A stretch of DNA of 64,000 nt from Polytrichum commune (GCA_950295325.1 OX485806.1:33294001-33358000), one strand, 5' to 3'. Positions 12,815 to 24,496 are shown, counted from the first letter of the stretch. The notes: generated by a model from the letters alone, not told the origin. Numbers and translations are program-made.

Positions 12815-14650
12815 ATCGCAAAGTTATGATACTTAATCTTATGAAGATGAGGATCAAAGGTCAAGTACAACCCTCTAGGTATGGGTTTTGTGAATGTGTA
12901 TTGGAGTTTATGGTAAAGGTCATGGTAATGGCCGAGACTAGCTACTCATGTTGCATGGTTTCGGTGCTTTCCCGATCTTGACTGGTGTTGGGGTTTTATT
13001 TAAGATTTTCTAGGAAGTAAACACGTTAGAGCACAAATTAAAGGGCAAAGCAAAGTTTGGTATTACGAAGTATAAGTCATGTAGAAGTTGGGAGCTACAT
13101 TGATCCTCTCTATTAGACCCAAAAAAAAATCCTTTGAGGGGAACATCACAAGGATTTATTTTTTAGGGCTAGAAACGTCCCCTTGAGTTTGTGGTTGATG
13201 CATCCTCGAAGTTATGATACTTAATCTTGTATCGGATGAGAATCAAAATTAAGTACAAACCTCTAGAGGGTGGTAGAGTGTTCATGTACTTGTTTTGGAC
13301 CCATGTTGTCTCGGCTCATTGCATTGTGCATATGAATAATGCTCCGGGCCATCTCCACACCGTGCGGTTAGCATGCTAACCATTTAGAATGTTTAGAACA
13401 ACAACTGCATCACCACCTATTGGTAGTCTATTGTATTTTAGATTGACCTCTACATTGAGGATGATGTTACATGTCATGACCAAGACATGTGTACTATATG
13501 CACAATTCTATTGCTTTCCAAGTCTTGACCTAAGGTGGGGTAGTTTTAGTCTCTTTTAGTCGACATAATCATCTATGAAACCATCAAAAGGGTAAATTAG
13601 GACGCCTCCAACACCACTACATGTCCCTTTAATTCCTACTCCAAAACGGCAATGCCAAAGGCTTGTGGGCCATGGGGTATTGCATGGAGAAGTTTTTGAA
13701 CTATAGTGTTGGCGGCATCACTGCTACAATAACAAGTACCACTCTACATGTAAAGTTATATTATAAACATGTAAAGTTTTATATAAAACATGAAGTGTTG
13801 TGAATAGTCTAGCTCTTTCTATAATTGAAAGAGATTTGATTGAGGTACAACATTGTCACTACAACATAAAGTTATTCCTTCATTTTGGTGCCTCTAAATT
13901 CACATTGACTAGTGTAGAGGGAGGCGTGATGGGATCTAGTGGTTATGATCATCATGCTTCCTCTCCCTTGAAAGTAGTGCTAGAGGGAAAGGTGGTGACA
14001 ATGATGGAGTTGCCCTTCAAGCTAAAAACTTCCCCTCAAGTTTGTAGTTAATAGAGTTATGCATAATGTTCCTTAAAGAGGGACAAATATGTGGGTTTGG
14101 ACCATATATGAATGTGGAGGGAGATGTGGTGGGGTGCAGTGGTGATCGTTGTGCTTATGTTCCCTTGAGCATAGTGTTAGAGGGAGATGCAATGCCAATG
14201 ATGGAGATGCCTTCAAAGCTAGTAAATTCCCCTTTAGTTTATGGCAAACATAGTTATGCATAATGTGCTTTAAATGAACAAAACTATGGATTTTTTGACC
14301 ATATATATTTGGATCTAAAGGAGGGTATGTCTATTGAACCCACCACCCTAAATCCCAAAACGATTTATGAAAGGCTAGATTGGTGTATTTTACCTTAGCA
14401 TGACAATTTATAAAATTGGTTTTTAATAGTCCAACCCACTTTTCGAACATGTTATTTTGAGCGTTAAGAAAGGTTGGATGACTTTATGGATAAGTTGTCA
14501 AACTCTCCTTTTAACCAACTCGCATAGAGTTTGATCCCATGACCTTTCCTTATGACTCTAAGTAATTATTGCATCCTCAAAGTTTCGATGCTTAAGCTCA
14601 TGTTGGATGATAAACAAAAATCGGTTGCAAACCTCCAGAGGGTGCACAAA
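12815..14650 (+). repeat. Locally repeated segments, including a ~190 bp direct repeat
   Basis: A ~70 bp phrase with the core AAGTTATGATACTTAATCTT recurs at about 12,818, 13,207 and, more diverged, 14,575. Separately, 13,905-14,100 and 14,110-14,310 form a two-copy direct repeat with a period of about 190 bp, sharing TAGTTATGCATAATG-type and AGTGnTAGAGGGA phrases. The small open frames here come from the repeat units and I do not treat them as genes. Confidence 0.55.
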
Positions 14651-14698
14651 TGTTTATTCATATTGACCTCTATGGTAAGGTGATGTTGGTCAGGCCAA

Positions 14699-14937
14699 GG
14701 GATTGTGGTGTCTACATAAACTCATCCATTATTAAAGGTGATAATACAAGGGACTATTTTGTAGTATGAAATGATCTATTTTAAGATTATTTGACTCAAC
14801 AAATGGCAACATAGTCCCAAAACTAGTCTAGTGGAATGCATATGGAATGAATCAACCCTCAACCTTGTTGTAGACATGTTTTTACTAGAGCCCTTCATCC
14901 AAGATGGATGACTTTACATAAACGCCACGAAGCCCAA
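14699..14937. mobile_element. ~240 bp MITE with TGGTGTCTACATAAACTCAT-type ends
   Basis: The two ends form an imperfect inverted repeat of about 30 bp: GGTGTCTACATAAACTCATC on the left, and TGGATGACTTTACATAAACG with CCACGAAGCCC on the right. The same ends bound 25440-25681, and a diverged relative may lie at 28,140-28,381. It has no coding capacity. I could not fix the target-site duplication, so the superfamily is open. Confidence 0.55.
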
Positions 14938-14984
14938 GCCTATTGGTCATGGTTGAGACATGCTACCTACCTACTTGGAAGTTA

Positions 14985-15350
14985 GCTTTGTCTTATGTAA
15001 GGTAGATGCGTCTTAATCGGTTACATTTTCCAACTAGCTCACTTTCCTTGGAACATGAAACATGCGTTTAGTACAAGATGGTCAGCAAATCCAAATCAAG
15101 ACCGTAGCCATTGTCCTCATGATTTTCAAAGCTTATATGCATATCTTATTCAACATCAAAACGAAGATTCCCATCTTCATTGAATGGTCGTATAGATCCC
15201 CCCTCCCCCCCCCCAAAAAAAAAAGTTGACTTTCTAAGCCTAGAACGACCATCGTATTCTGGGCATGTAGTCCAATCTCTTTTAAACACATGTCTTTTGG
15301 TGCCCACTCTTGGAGCCCCACTAAACCACATACCACTCAAACACACTCTA
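14985..15350 (+). repeat. Dispersed repeat family H, copy 2
   Basis: Homologous to 5497-6290 and 45,000-45,400 but without the MITE. Recognisable phrases include AGTACAAGATGGTCAGCAAA and CTCTTGGAGCC. It contains a C-rich then A-rich homopolymer tract at about 15,198-15,225. Confidence 0.55.
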
Positions 15351-15889
15351 AACTCCGCAATACCAACCTCCTTAATGTCACTCTTTCTCTTATATCCCGA
15401 AACCCTATGAAACGGATGTTCTCAGTTCAAATCTCAGTCCTTGTTTTCACATGTCCCTCCCATACATCACGGGTTTTGAAATCGATCCAAAACACACACA
15501 CACTCGCACACATCACGATGTCATCTTTGCAACATTGTCATTACTGCAGTTTTGACTTCTTGCTATTCCACAATGTCACATGCTACACTAACTCTCTTTT
15601 ATTGTGCATTCATATTAACGCTCTTCAAATTCCTTAATATCACGGGCACTATGGTTGCCATGAACATGATATTACGGAATTTAAAGTGTATAGGTATCCA
15701 ATTGAGAGAAGTAACCTAATTAGGGCACATCTATATACCTCGCTCGATTCTACTTGCCTTCTCCATGTTGACCTAGGCAAGGATCGAAGCCCTAAGTCGG
15801 TCTTCTTTCAGCCCAATTTCCGCATGGCTGACTCTTGGCTTGTGGGAAAGTGGCTATAGTATATATGTGACTCGTGGTTCGGTGCTTAG

Positions 15890-16087
15890 GAGATTTTTGG
15901 GCATAAATGGTCGAGATCCTAGTAGTGTTTCCAAGTCCAACCGGTTACATGTTGACATCTCTCGATTTTTCTTTATTAATCTTAAGGTGTGTTCCATAGA
16001 TTCATCTTCAAGGAATCGGTATTTTTTGTAAAGTCTTGAACTTCGACCGGCTATTTGTAATTGGCGGTCAACCCTCCCCGTTCATTG
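15890..16087 (-). mobile_element. hAT-like MITE (AACCGGTT family), end-truncated, with TSD
   Basis: This copy has the characteristic phrases GAGATTTTTGGGCATAA, CCAACCGGTTACATGTTGAC and CCGTTCATTG. A perfect 8-bp duplication, GTGCTTAG, flanks it at 15882-15889 and 16088-16095. About 11 bases of one terminal repeat (CAGTGATCGGG in other copies) are missing directly next to the duplication. Confidence 0.75.
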
Positions 16088-16099
16088 GTGCTTAGCTAA

Positions 16100-17100
16100 C
16101 ATGCAAATGTATAATGATATTTGCAATCAGGTTGCCTTTGCAAATAGGGTTGCCTCATTACCTTTGCGAATTACTTTGGGTCAAAACCATATCACAAAAA
16201 CTTATAAGTATGTTCATTCATATGTATAGCAATCATAGGAAAGACACAATGCTCACATTGTGTTACCATGGTAATAAATGTTAAGATTAGTGTGGAATTG
16301 CATAGGGCGACCTGGTTGACATATTAGCGTAGGTGAATCCAGTATCAATCAACCCTAACGCAAGGTACTATGCCCTATCACTAACCGTGCGTTGGAACCA
16401 CATTCAACATTTCAAATGCGCTTTAGTATGATGCATATGAGTTCATATCTAAAAGTAGACCATCTCTATGACTTTGTATCTCAAATCTTCATAAGTTACG
16501 CTTCTTGACTCCAAAATTTTCATTCTTGTGTCCAATTTGGATATGCTAATGTGGTTGTGTTGTTATAAAATAAAAACCAAAAGCTCACATATGTTAAAAT
16601 CCAAAAAAATCCATAGTAGGTGCACGCACCTTCACTCTATTGTCGAGGTCGCATAAATTTGTACATTTTTTGATTTATTTTCAGTGTTGCAATCAACTGT
16701 GATAGTTTAATGAAGATCATTTCTATCTGGTGCCTATGCTCTTTGCTTAAAATGACAATTCTATTTGAGGCCATAATTAACCCACAACATATGTGATGAG
16801 AACATGTAATTATGGGATTTGAGGTTTCATGTGTTTTTTTTAAAATCCAATGTGGTGAGGTTGTGGAGAGGCAGTTGTTATGTTATGAGAGAGAAAGAGC
16901 ATCGGACCCACAACTTGAAGTGCTCATAAATAGTGCAACGAATGGAGCATATAAAGGATCTACCTACTCTCCTCTTCTCTCCTCTAAATTGAAGTGACTA
17001 GATTCATCACCCCCTCAACTATATTATTGGTTGGCCTACTAAGCCACACACACAAGCATCGTTGAATTACATGCCATAACAAAGGAGAAGGTCAAACCGG
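16100..17100. other. Non-coding stretch, no gene recognised
   Basis: About 1 kb of AT-rich sequence. No coding frame, RNA gene or repeat family could be supported. Confidence 0.45.
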
Positions 17101-17114
17101 TTTAATCCCTTCCT

Positions 17115-18360
17115 ATGTGATTCATACACAACAGACAATGTGGTGGTGGTGGTGACGAGGTTGCTGCCCCATCGTTTCTATCCCTTCCAAGACATGTGGA
17201 TGGAAACAACGAGGTGGCAAGCCTGGACCACAGGGGACCATGCTAAAATGATTCATGATTAGTATGCATGGGTGCAATGGCTGGGACGGCATGCTCCAAA
17301 CTAAAGCCCGCTTCAGACAAGCACCCGATGAACAATGACACATTGGCCAGTATTTCCGTTCCCCCAAAGTGCATCCTCGCCATCATGTCATTTGTGAATT
17401 GGATCATCATGATAGCACGTGATGTCCTCCACTTCATCCAACGCGACTTCATACTTGTCGGCAACCCTGGCTGGACAAACAAGAGCGTTCCTCCGCTTGA
17501 GAAGTTCGGAGCTACCTCCCAAGCAAGACGCGTGACTCCTCCACCTCATGCGCCGAGGTGACCCACACTGGTCGGTGACATGACAGGTTGAAAAGGTCAA
17601 CAAACCCTTAAGGTCCAATCAGCGCACAGTCTAAAGCTATTATTTCATCCAATGACATGTAACAACGTTTTGTCGAGACCCTCGTCTACATCGATCCCTA
17701 AGTCCATAGTCTCCCATATAACAAAGGCGGACGAAAGGGGGGAGGCAATACCTCCACGCTCACGTGTCCTAACTTGTAACCACCCTCTCGGAGGCGCGGG
17801 TTAAGTTAAATGCACCATTCGGACATGGAAAGGCCAACACTGAAGGCCTCGAGGGGGCCACACCGGAGTCCCCCTCTAAAAGCATGTGGGGATGCTCTCC
17901 CCTAGAATGTACGCGCCTCGTACATCTACTTATCCATCAGCATCTTCCTTGCATGTTAGATACACGAAAAAGAAAAGGCGAACCAACTACATAAGTAGTT
18001 ATAATAAGCGCGCACCACCCCCGGGGCTTGCTTCCTTATTAGTTTCCTGGAAGCTGGCCCCCTCAAAGCCTACACCACAGTCTAAGGGCACCCTAGATCC
18101 TCCGCAAGGGGGGGTCTGAAATCTACGCCATGTCTAGATCCTAGAGCGGTCAAGGGTTGGGCTTCATCAACAGTGGCTAGGACTGTGCTGGGTGGAATCA
18201 AGGGAAAGTGGAGCCGTCCAGTCTGGAGATTCCGCTGACCCTAGTTAGTTCCACGCAAGGACAAAAACCCCATAGTATTAGGGCTAGGAGGTTACTTTTT
18301 AACTGCGGTTAAATATGCGGACGTCAGTAGAGGGGGGGGGGGGGGCGGTGCTGACGTGTC
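17115..18360. other. GC-richer block of unknown origin
   Basis: This block is visibly richer in G and C than its flanks, with open frames of about 80-97 codons on both strands at 17.1-17.6 kb, none of which I recognise. Part of it (GTGGTGGTGGTGG followed by GGGGACCATG) resembles 54,375-54,460, so at least that part is a dispersed repeat. The 17.65-18.30 kb portion has an organelle-like look, but this is only an impression. A G-tract of about 14-15 bases lies at about 18,332-18,346. Confidence 0.35.
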
Positions 18361-18519
18361 CACATGCTACAGGTCGCCAACTCAAGGAGGGTGAAACTGG
18401 GTGGAGGTCAACTTGCTCTTTCCAGATGCTTAATTTTCCCCCATTTTGGTACATGTTTTTTTGAATCAATTAATCATATATTGACCTCCTGGCGACTCGA
18501 CTCGTCTCGTAGTTTGTTT

Positions 18520-18615
18520 GTGGGGCCCGGGGTAGATCATCATGTCTTCGTTCGGGTGGGCCGGGCCCCGCCCCGCCCCTCTCACACCTCCTTCACTGGC
18601 CAGTCTTCTCCAGTG
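18520..18615 (-). repeat. Fragment of the 19-20 kb inverted-repeat unit
   Basis: This resembles the segment at 19,490-19,570 (GGGCTAGATCACATCTTCAT and the following C-rich stretch). It is a detached partial copy of the unit that makes up the large inverted repeat just downstream. Confidence 0.55.
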
Positions 18616-19212
18616 AACGGGAGTTTATGGGTTGACTCAGATTTTTACCCCTCTTTCCACATATCATTCGGTGGTTTGCACATTGATTTAGCTTTGATTA
18701 CTACGTATGATGAAAGATCATTTCAAATCATGTTTTGAAAGAAATCAAAATTGTTCAAGTATGAAATCATGAAACACCCTTGATAATACGTGAAAACAAC
18801 AACCAAAAACATCAAATAAGCACTAAAAATGTGAATTCAGCACCCTTAAACATCAAATGAACGTTGCAAAACATGAAAACAACACTTAACAAAGGGATGG
18901 TGATGATAACTTTGGTGGAGTCTCGCCGCGGCATTGTACATGTAAACCCTTAAAGATAGAAAGAGATAGGTGGAGGATTCAAGGTAAGGTGTGGGAGAAC
19001 TAGTTATAACCGGAGATACCCTCGGGCAACCCAAATAAGAACCGGTGGGAGATGGTGTGGGGCAGCTATCGTCATCAACTTTACATAACCGGTTGATTTC
19101 CTATACACTTAATTTTTCCTTCGGTTACATGGCCTAAAATACTCAAATTAAATTGGTAATTCATTTCACTCGGCCGATTTTACATTAAATGTCGGATCTC
19201 CCCAATCACTAG

Positions 19213-20193
19213 TCTTCCATGCCCACACCTGGATGGGAACTCGTCCTCGTTGGGAACCAATGTAAGAATACCCGGTCACTTAAGCCATTAAGCTCCTTCG
19301 ACATGTGGAGGGATTTGCTGACACGGATGGGACTTGGGACCCCATGTGAACTAACCCTTATGTAGGCACACACTTTCTACATGTCCTCACCAAGCCTTAG
19401 AAAATGTTTTAAATTTTATTTATGGGATTGGGACTTTTGTTAATTATTATATCTTCCATTAGACGGAAATACGTGACATTCATGTGCCCTGGGCTAGATC
19501 ACATCTTCATTCGGTTTGGCCCCACCTTGCCCTGCCCCTCCCACACCTCCTTCCATACCTGGTCTTCCTGCCCGCACATGCGTGGGAACTCTTCCTTGTT
19601 GGGAACCAATGTCACAATACCCGGTCAAAATTACAAATACTCAAATTGACATCACTTCCATTATTCCCAAGTTGATTGATGAAGTTCCTTCACATGACTT
19701 CAGTGACCGGGTATTATCACATTGGTTCCCAACAGGGAAGAGTTCCAAGGCAGGTGCGGGCAAGAAGATTGGGCGGTGAAGGAGGCGTGGGAAGGGTGGG
19801 GCCCAACCGAATGAAGATGTGATCTAGCCCGGGGCACATGAATGTCACGTATTTTCATCTAACAGAAGATATAATAAATAACAAAAGTCTCAATCCCATA
19901 AACAAAAATTTAAGACATTCTCTAAGGCTTGGTGAGGACATGTAGAAAGTGTGTACCTACATAAGGGCTAGTTCACATGGGGTCCCAAGTCCCATCCGTG
20001 TCAGCAAGTCCCAACATGGAGGCAAAGTCCCTTCACATGTCGAAAGAGCATAATGGCTCCAGTGACCGGGTATTATCACATTGGTTCCCAACGAGGAAGA
20101 GTTCCCTCACAGGTGCGGACATGAAGATTGGGCGGTAAAGGAGGCGTTGGGCGGAGCCCAACTGAATGAAGATGTGATCTAGCCTAGGGCGTG
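19213..20193. repeat. Large imperfect inverted repeat built from one repeat unit
   Basis: The left arm (about 19,213-19,627) and right arm (about 19,704-20,130) are reverse complements with scattered mismatches and small indels, around a spacer of about 76 bp. A further forward copy of part of the unit extends to about 20,193. Landmarks are TTGGGAACCAATGT with ATACCCGGTCA, their reverse complements, and CACATGGGGTCCCAAGTCCC. Ends like those of the Tourist-like element at 1247-2060 lie inside both arms. A transcript across it would fold into a hairpin of roughly 400 bp. No coding frame is convincing. Confidence 0.8.
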
Positions 20194-20272
20194 TGTGTGT
20201 TTTTCCACGGTGTTTGTAATTTTGATGGAGTAAGTAGGTAAATTCTTCAGGTAGTTCTTGTACACTAGTGAT

Positions 20273-20498
20273 CTATGATCGGGGAGAACCGGCAGTTAGT
20301 TACAGATGAACCGGTTGAGTTTGAGAAATAACCGGTGGAAGTTCAAGACTCCATGAAAATTACCGATCATTTTAGAGGAATTTATAGAATATACCCCAAA
20401 TTAATAAAGGAAAACCGGAGGATGTCAACATGTAACCGGTTGGACTTGCAAACACTCGGATCTCAACCGGTTATGCCCAAAAATCTGCCCGATCACTG
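20273..20498 (+). mobile_element. hAT-like MITE (AACCGGTT family), copy with 8-bp TSD
   Basis: The ends are CTATGATCGGGGAGA on the left and CCCGATCACTG on the right. A perfect 8-bp duplication, CTAGTGAT, lies at 20265-20272 and 20499-20506. The interior has the family hallmarks AACCGGTTGAGTTTGAGAAA and GATGTCAACATGTAACCGG. It is 226 bp with no coding frame. Confidence 0.85.
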
Positions 20499-20506
20499 CT
20501 AGTGAT

Positions 20507-21505
20507 TGAGGTTTGAGGTCCAGGGCTAGATGCCCACCTACATAGCTTCTGTGCACCCACTAATCTTACAGATGTAATTGGATTGTATTAGGGTTATTTT
20601 TACCCATGTTTAAAAAAACATAACACCCCCCCCCCCTCCCCTCTCTCACATGCATATATGTGGGCATTCCAATATTGGTCTACTAGTGTTCTTCATTTAA
20701 TATCATTATCATATTATTGAGATCTCCGTAATGAAGATCCTCTCACTTCAACATACTCACCCAACATCAATATTTGGCTCATATTATAATTACGATACCC
20801 ACGGGTGGATTCTTTGTTAGCATTGTTGATGTTAGTTGTTGATGCCATGCTTGGGGGCCAACTCAACAAGCTAAACTATGCATCTACTTTCTAAACCTCC
20901 CCCACCCTCCAACATAGTTGGAGTTGGAGGAATATATGCGATCATTCAATGAGAGAGGGAAAAAAAAAGAAAAAAAGAAAAAGAAAACACCACTTTGACG
21001 AAGAACAATCTTTGCCTATGAGCTCATACAGTTGTGAGAAAACGGTTACCTGCACGACTGGAATTCCAAATCATCTTGCACTAATTGCGTGTTTTGTAGC
21101 CTATGAGAGGTGGGTGCAAAGCGAAAAGTGCCCGTTCAAGGTCCATTGACCTTAGGTAGACTACCCTCATGCTAATTCCAAAGTTGAATCACAGTTTGGT
21201 TTCCTAGCACCTAATGAAGGGTAAATAGTAAGAAATTGACCCCCTACATGTTGGTTGCTAATTCATACCAGCTTCAACTCACTATGCCAATTCAAGGTCT
21301 TTGACCCCGACTGAGGGGTTATTTCAAGTTAAAATAACCATCGTTGGGCTCTACAATGATAATCAAAGTTTTTTACCCTCCTTCCCTGGTAGGTGTTAAC
21401 ACTCACCCATTGAATCACCTGGGTTTGTTAGAAAATGGTATACATGCTATCATAATATAGCCAGCTTTGGTTTTTCACCTTCAACTACGCCTCAAAATAG
21501 GGTAC
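20507..21505. other. Non-coding stretch, no gene recognised
   Basis: About 1 kb with C-rich and A-rich simple tracts (20,626-20,645 and 20,959-20,990). A 66-codon open frame starting in the A-rich tract has no recognisable features. Confidence 0.4.
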
Positions 21506-21508
21506 TAA

Positions 21509-21850
21509 GGGCCGGTTTACACTACGGTGGAGAAGGCCTCCGGTCGGTCAAGAATGCTTGGCCAAGACATGGTTATATGAGGCAAATGGTGGATGTGCCG
21601 GAGAAGAATTAAAGGCAATAAAATATTTTTATTGAGTTGGGCTTCTCCGGCCTCTTGAGGCCGGAGAAGCCCAACTCCAAAAAGTGCCGCCATGTCATTT
21701 TATCATCCATGAGAAAAATTCACCACCATTGTTTTCTTCACCTAGTGTAAACACCCACCGGTCAAGAGTTGCATTTTCGACCAATCACAATTGAGAAACG
21801 CCCTTTTTTTCATGACCGGTGGACTTCTCCACCGTAGTGTAAACCGGCCC
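21509..21850. mobile_element. Tourist-like MITE with near-perfect TIRs and TAA TSD
   Basis: The 342 bp element begins GGGCCGGTTTACACTACGG and ends with the reverse complement CCGTAGTGTAAACCGGCCC. The inverted repeat extends about 27 bp, through GTGGAGAAG. A TAA target duplication flanks it at 21506-21508 and 21851-21853. The GGGCC start and 3-bp TAA duplication are diagnostic of PIF/Harbinger-derived Tourist MITEs (family knowledge). A second short hairpin (GGCCTCTTGAGGCC) lies inside. There is no coding frame; an autonomous partner would have to act in trans. Confidence 0.9.
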
Positions 21851-21853
21851 TAA

Positions 21854-22175
21854 GTGACACTATTATGCATGTGGCACTACATACCATAAACGATGTAGCA
21901 ATGAATGGGGTGAACCGACCGCTAGTTACAAATGATCCAATTGAAATCATCAATTGAAGTTCAAGACTTCGGGAACTTTATTGATAATTTTAGAAGAATC
22001 TATGGAATATATGTACATCAAATTAATAAAGGAAAAACTGAAGGATCACAACATGTAACCAGTTGGACTTGGAAACACTAGGAATGTCACCAATTATGTT
22101 CAAAGATCTCCATGCGGACATCGCTACACCGTTTATGGTATTTAATGTCATGTGTGTAATAGTATCATTTACCAT
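21854..22175. repeat. Inverted repeat split by a hAT-like MITE
   Basis: The sequence just left of the MITE (about 21,854-21,898, containing CCATAAACGATGTAG) is the reverse complement, with mismatches, of the sequence just right of it (about 22,124-22,170, CTACACCGTTTATGG). The MITE therefore sits at the centre of an older palindromic element. Another single arm lies at about 22,628-22,670. Confidence 0.6.
21899..22123 (+). mobile_element. hAT-like MITE (AACCGGTT family), diverged copy
   Basis: It begins CAATGAATGGGG and carries diverged family hallmarks such as CATGTAACCAGTTGGACTTG. No matching 8-bp duplication was found, because the flanks are the arms of the surrounding palindrome. Confidence 0.6.
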
Positions 22176-22702
22176 GTTTTGAGGCATATGTTAGGTTACA
22201 CTAATGACCCACAACTTCACCGTTGGTGTCACTTCATGACACTTGGCATTCCAAGTGCGCTTACTAATATCCTGGCATGCATGTGTTCAATAGTGTTATG
22301 AGGTGTATGCCCATGTTACACAATGGTCTACAAGTTGACTACAATGTACACAAATGACATTTGGCAGTAGTATGCTCAAGAATATCTTCCTCTTGCATAC
22401 TAAAATGTAACACATGACAATGGTCATTTAGTATATTCAATAATATTTTTCCCCTACCATACTAAAACACCAAAACTATCACTCAAGTATCCCAATGTGG
22501 TATGCTGAATGTCATAATGTAAATAATATTTTCACTTCAAAATTTTACTTATGTTCACAAATAGTATCCTATTGGCATTAGTGGAAGTGACATTGTGCGA
22601 CCTCTAGGCATCTAGTTTAGGCCCTTTGTGAATAGTGTACGTGACACTAAATACCATAATCGGTGTAGCCCTCTGGCTGGGTTGTGGAGTTTGTAATGAT
22701 AA

Positions 22703-23536
22703 GGGCCACTTCACACACGAGACTGAGAGCCCGTGACCAATACACTTCAAGCACTCTCATTGGTGGAAAAGGCAGAGCTAGTCCAAGTTCGCTTCACACT
22801 ACGCTTGAGGGACCAACATAGTATGTGAATGCAAGTGAGGAGGTTGTGGGTTCTATTCCCCATGCCGGCGTGGTGCTCACCACCTTAGTCCACCCAACTA
22901 TGGTGGGGGGTCCTTGGACCTTGTCGTATGGGTACCTCAAAGCCCTTTGGGGGGATACCATGTCCGGTATCTTCAAGGCACTAGTGGCTAGCTAGGAACT
23001 TGTATAGTGTGTCACTATAGTGTCCATCCTCGAAAGGGGAGAGTAGTATTTGTCCCAATGTCCCCTTGTCCAGTGGGCATCGGGTCATTGGCATTACGAA
23101 CGGACACTTTATTCACGCCGGCCCCTTGCTTGAAAAGGGTTGGAGTTTCTATCTATATGTGAATGCAAGATGGACGTAAAGTCTCCATGCATTCCTACAT
23201 GGCATCAAATGGACCATTTTTCATGGTCACTTGGACAATTTCCAAAGCCCACCTCTTGGAGGTAGGCCTAACATAAAACCGGGAGACCATGGCACTCCAA
23301 ACACTCACAACCGTTGGTTTATTCTGATTTTATCATGTGTGAGGACCCACATGAATAAAAATTCATTGAAGTAGCATTCAGTTGAGGGCCCGATCACATA
23401 TGACTTCACACTACGCTTGAGGGTCCGTGACCACACCACATGATATTGGAGGTGTGTTGGGACGGCCTTTGGACACTTTCCTTTGGGCTCTCACACTTTC
23501 ATGGTCACGGCCCTAGGCTCGTGTGTGAAGTGGCTC
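22703..23536 (+). mobile_element. Tourist-like MITE interrupted by a SINE
   Basis: The left end is TAA then GGGCCACTTCACACACGAG; the right end is CTCGTGTGTGAAGTGGC, giving a 30-plus bp imperfect inverted repeat. Without the nested SINE (22836-23155 plus one TSD copy) the element is about 500 bp, matching the copy at 6967-7466. It has no coding capacity. Confidence 0.75.
22836..23155 (+). mobile_element. tRNA-derived SINE, copy 2, 5'-truncated and nested
   Basis: This is nearly identical to the 3' 320 bp of the SINE at 5077-5444. It lacks box A but retains box B and the TCTA tail. A perfect 14-bp duplication, TATGTGAATGCAAG, flanks it at 22822-22835 and 23156-23169. The target is the interior of the Tourist-like MITE. 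The truncated 5' end with an intact duplication fits incomplete reverse transcription at insertion. Confidence 0.9.
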
Positions 23537-23776
23537 CAAGTCCTTCTTGAAGCTTTGGGACATTGTGGTAGCAGTAGCCATTATTTATTTATGTGTGTTT
23601 TCAATGTGCATGATGCGTGCACCAATGATTGACAATGAATCTGATGCAGTTAGTGATTGGGATCCCAAATTCAATTAGAATGCATGGCATTCTACTTGTT
23701 GGGACAAGTCGGCATTTGACTAATGAGCATGGTTTATGAACCTACAATATAATACACACGAGTGGTATCGGGACTT

Positions 23777-23822
23777 TTGGGAGAGAGAAAGAGAGAGAGA
23801 GGGAGAGAGGGAGAGAGGGAGG
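23777..23822. repeat. GA-rich simple repeat
   Basis: A run of GA and GGGA units. There is no coding context. Confidence 0.8.
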
Positions 23823-23877
23823 TATGGCATATGTGCCAATGAAGTGGGAAACCGGACCACTACATTGACTTGTTTTT

Positions 23878-24484
23878 ATTAGTGTGGGTTATCACTTGGA
23901 GTTACGTGTTGCTATAAATTTGTATTGATCATATGTTTTTTTACTCGAGTTAATTACATGAATGATTAAAAGCAGTCCCATCAAAATACACAAATGTTGT
24001 ACACAATACATGATATTATGTGTGTGGGGGGAGGCCGCCAACTTGGGCGGGACTGCTCATCATGAGCCAAAATCCACCAATAGTTGGGCATGCCCTATTA
24101 TGATGAGAGCCTTAACCAGTAATATGCAACCACCTCATTTCTAACATAGGATAGAGTAGTGGAAAATAGTACCTACTATTCATTAAGCTCTTTGGAGGGC
24201 GGGGGGAGGCATGTCATATAGGTCTTTTATGGTGGGGGTTTGCTCCCATTGTACCTACAATGGCACACATTTAATGACGGGGCGGTCATTAATGCCCTTT
24301 ATCTTTTGGCGGTAGATGTACCTAAATACTAGGGATATTGTTGATACATGGGTTGCCATGTCTAGTAGGGATGCTCTCAGTATGCACATAAAAAGATCAT
24401 GATATAACTTACTTGGTAGAAAATAAAATAATGTTGATAAAAAGTTATAGCAACACGTAACTCCAAACGGTAACCCACACTAAT
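23878..24484. mobile_element. TIR element with ~43 bp ends (TTGGAGTTACGTGTTGCTAT type)
   Basis: The left end contains TTAGTGTGGGTTATCACTTG followed by GAGTTACGTGTTGCTATAA. The right end is its reverse complement with few changes (TTATAGCAACACGTAACTCC). Elements at 25092-25263 and 25792-25930 have the same ends but different interiors. Such shared long ends with unrelated interiors recall Mutator-like MITEs, but I could not define a 9-bp duplication, so the class is open. A 60-codon open frame inside is not convincing. Confidence 0.6.
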
Positions 24485-24496
24485 AGGAAAATTCAG

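Noticed and set aside
13800-14263. Two similar open frames (83 and 65 codons) that could be a repeated small protein
   Set aside because: They follow a ~190-bp DNA repeat, the similarity extends outside the frames, and both are interrupted differently.
17122-17618. Open frames of 76-97 codons on both strands in GC-richer DNA
   Set aside because: No recognisable domain, frames overlap on both strands, and GC-richness alone lengthens chance frames.
18364-18738. 124-codon open frame
   Set aside because: Part of it is a fragment of the inverted-repeat unit seen at 19-20 kb; composition is irregular and no motif is visible.
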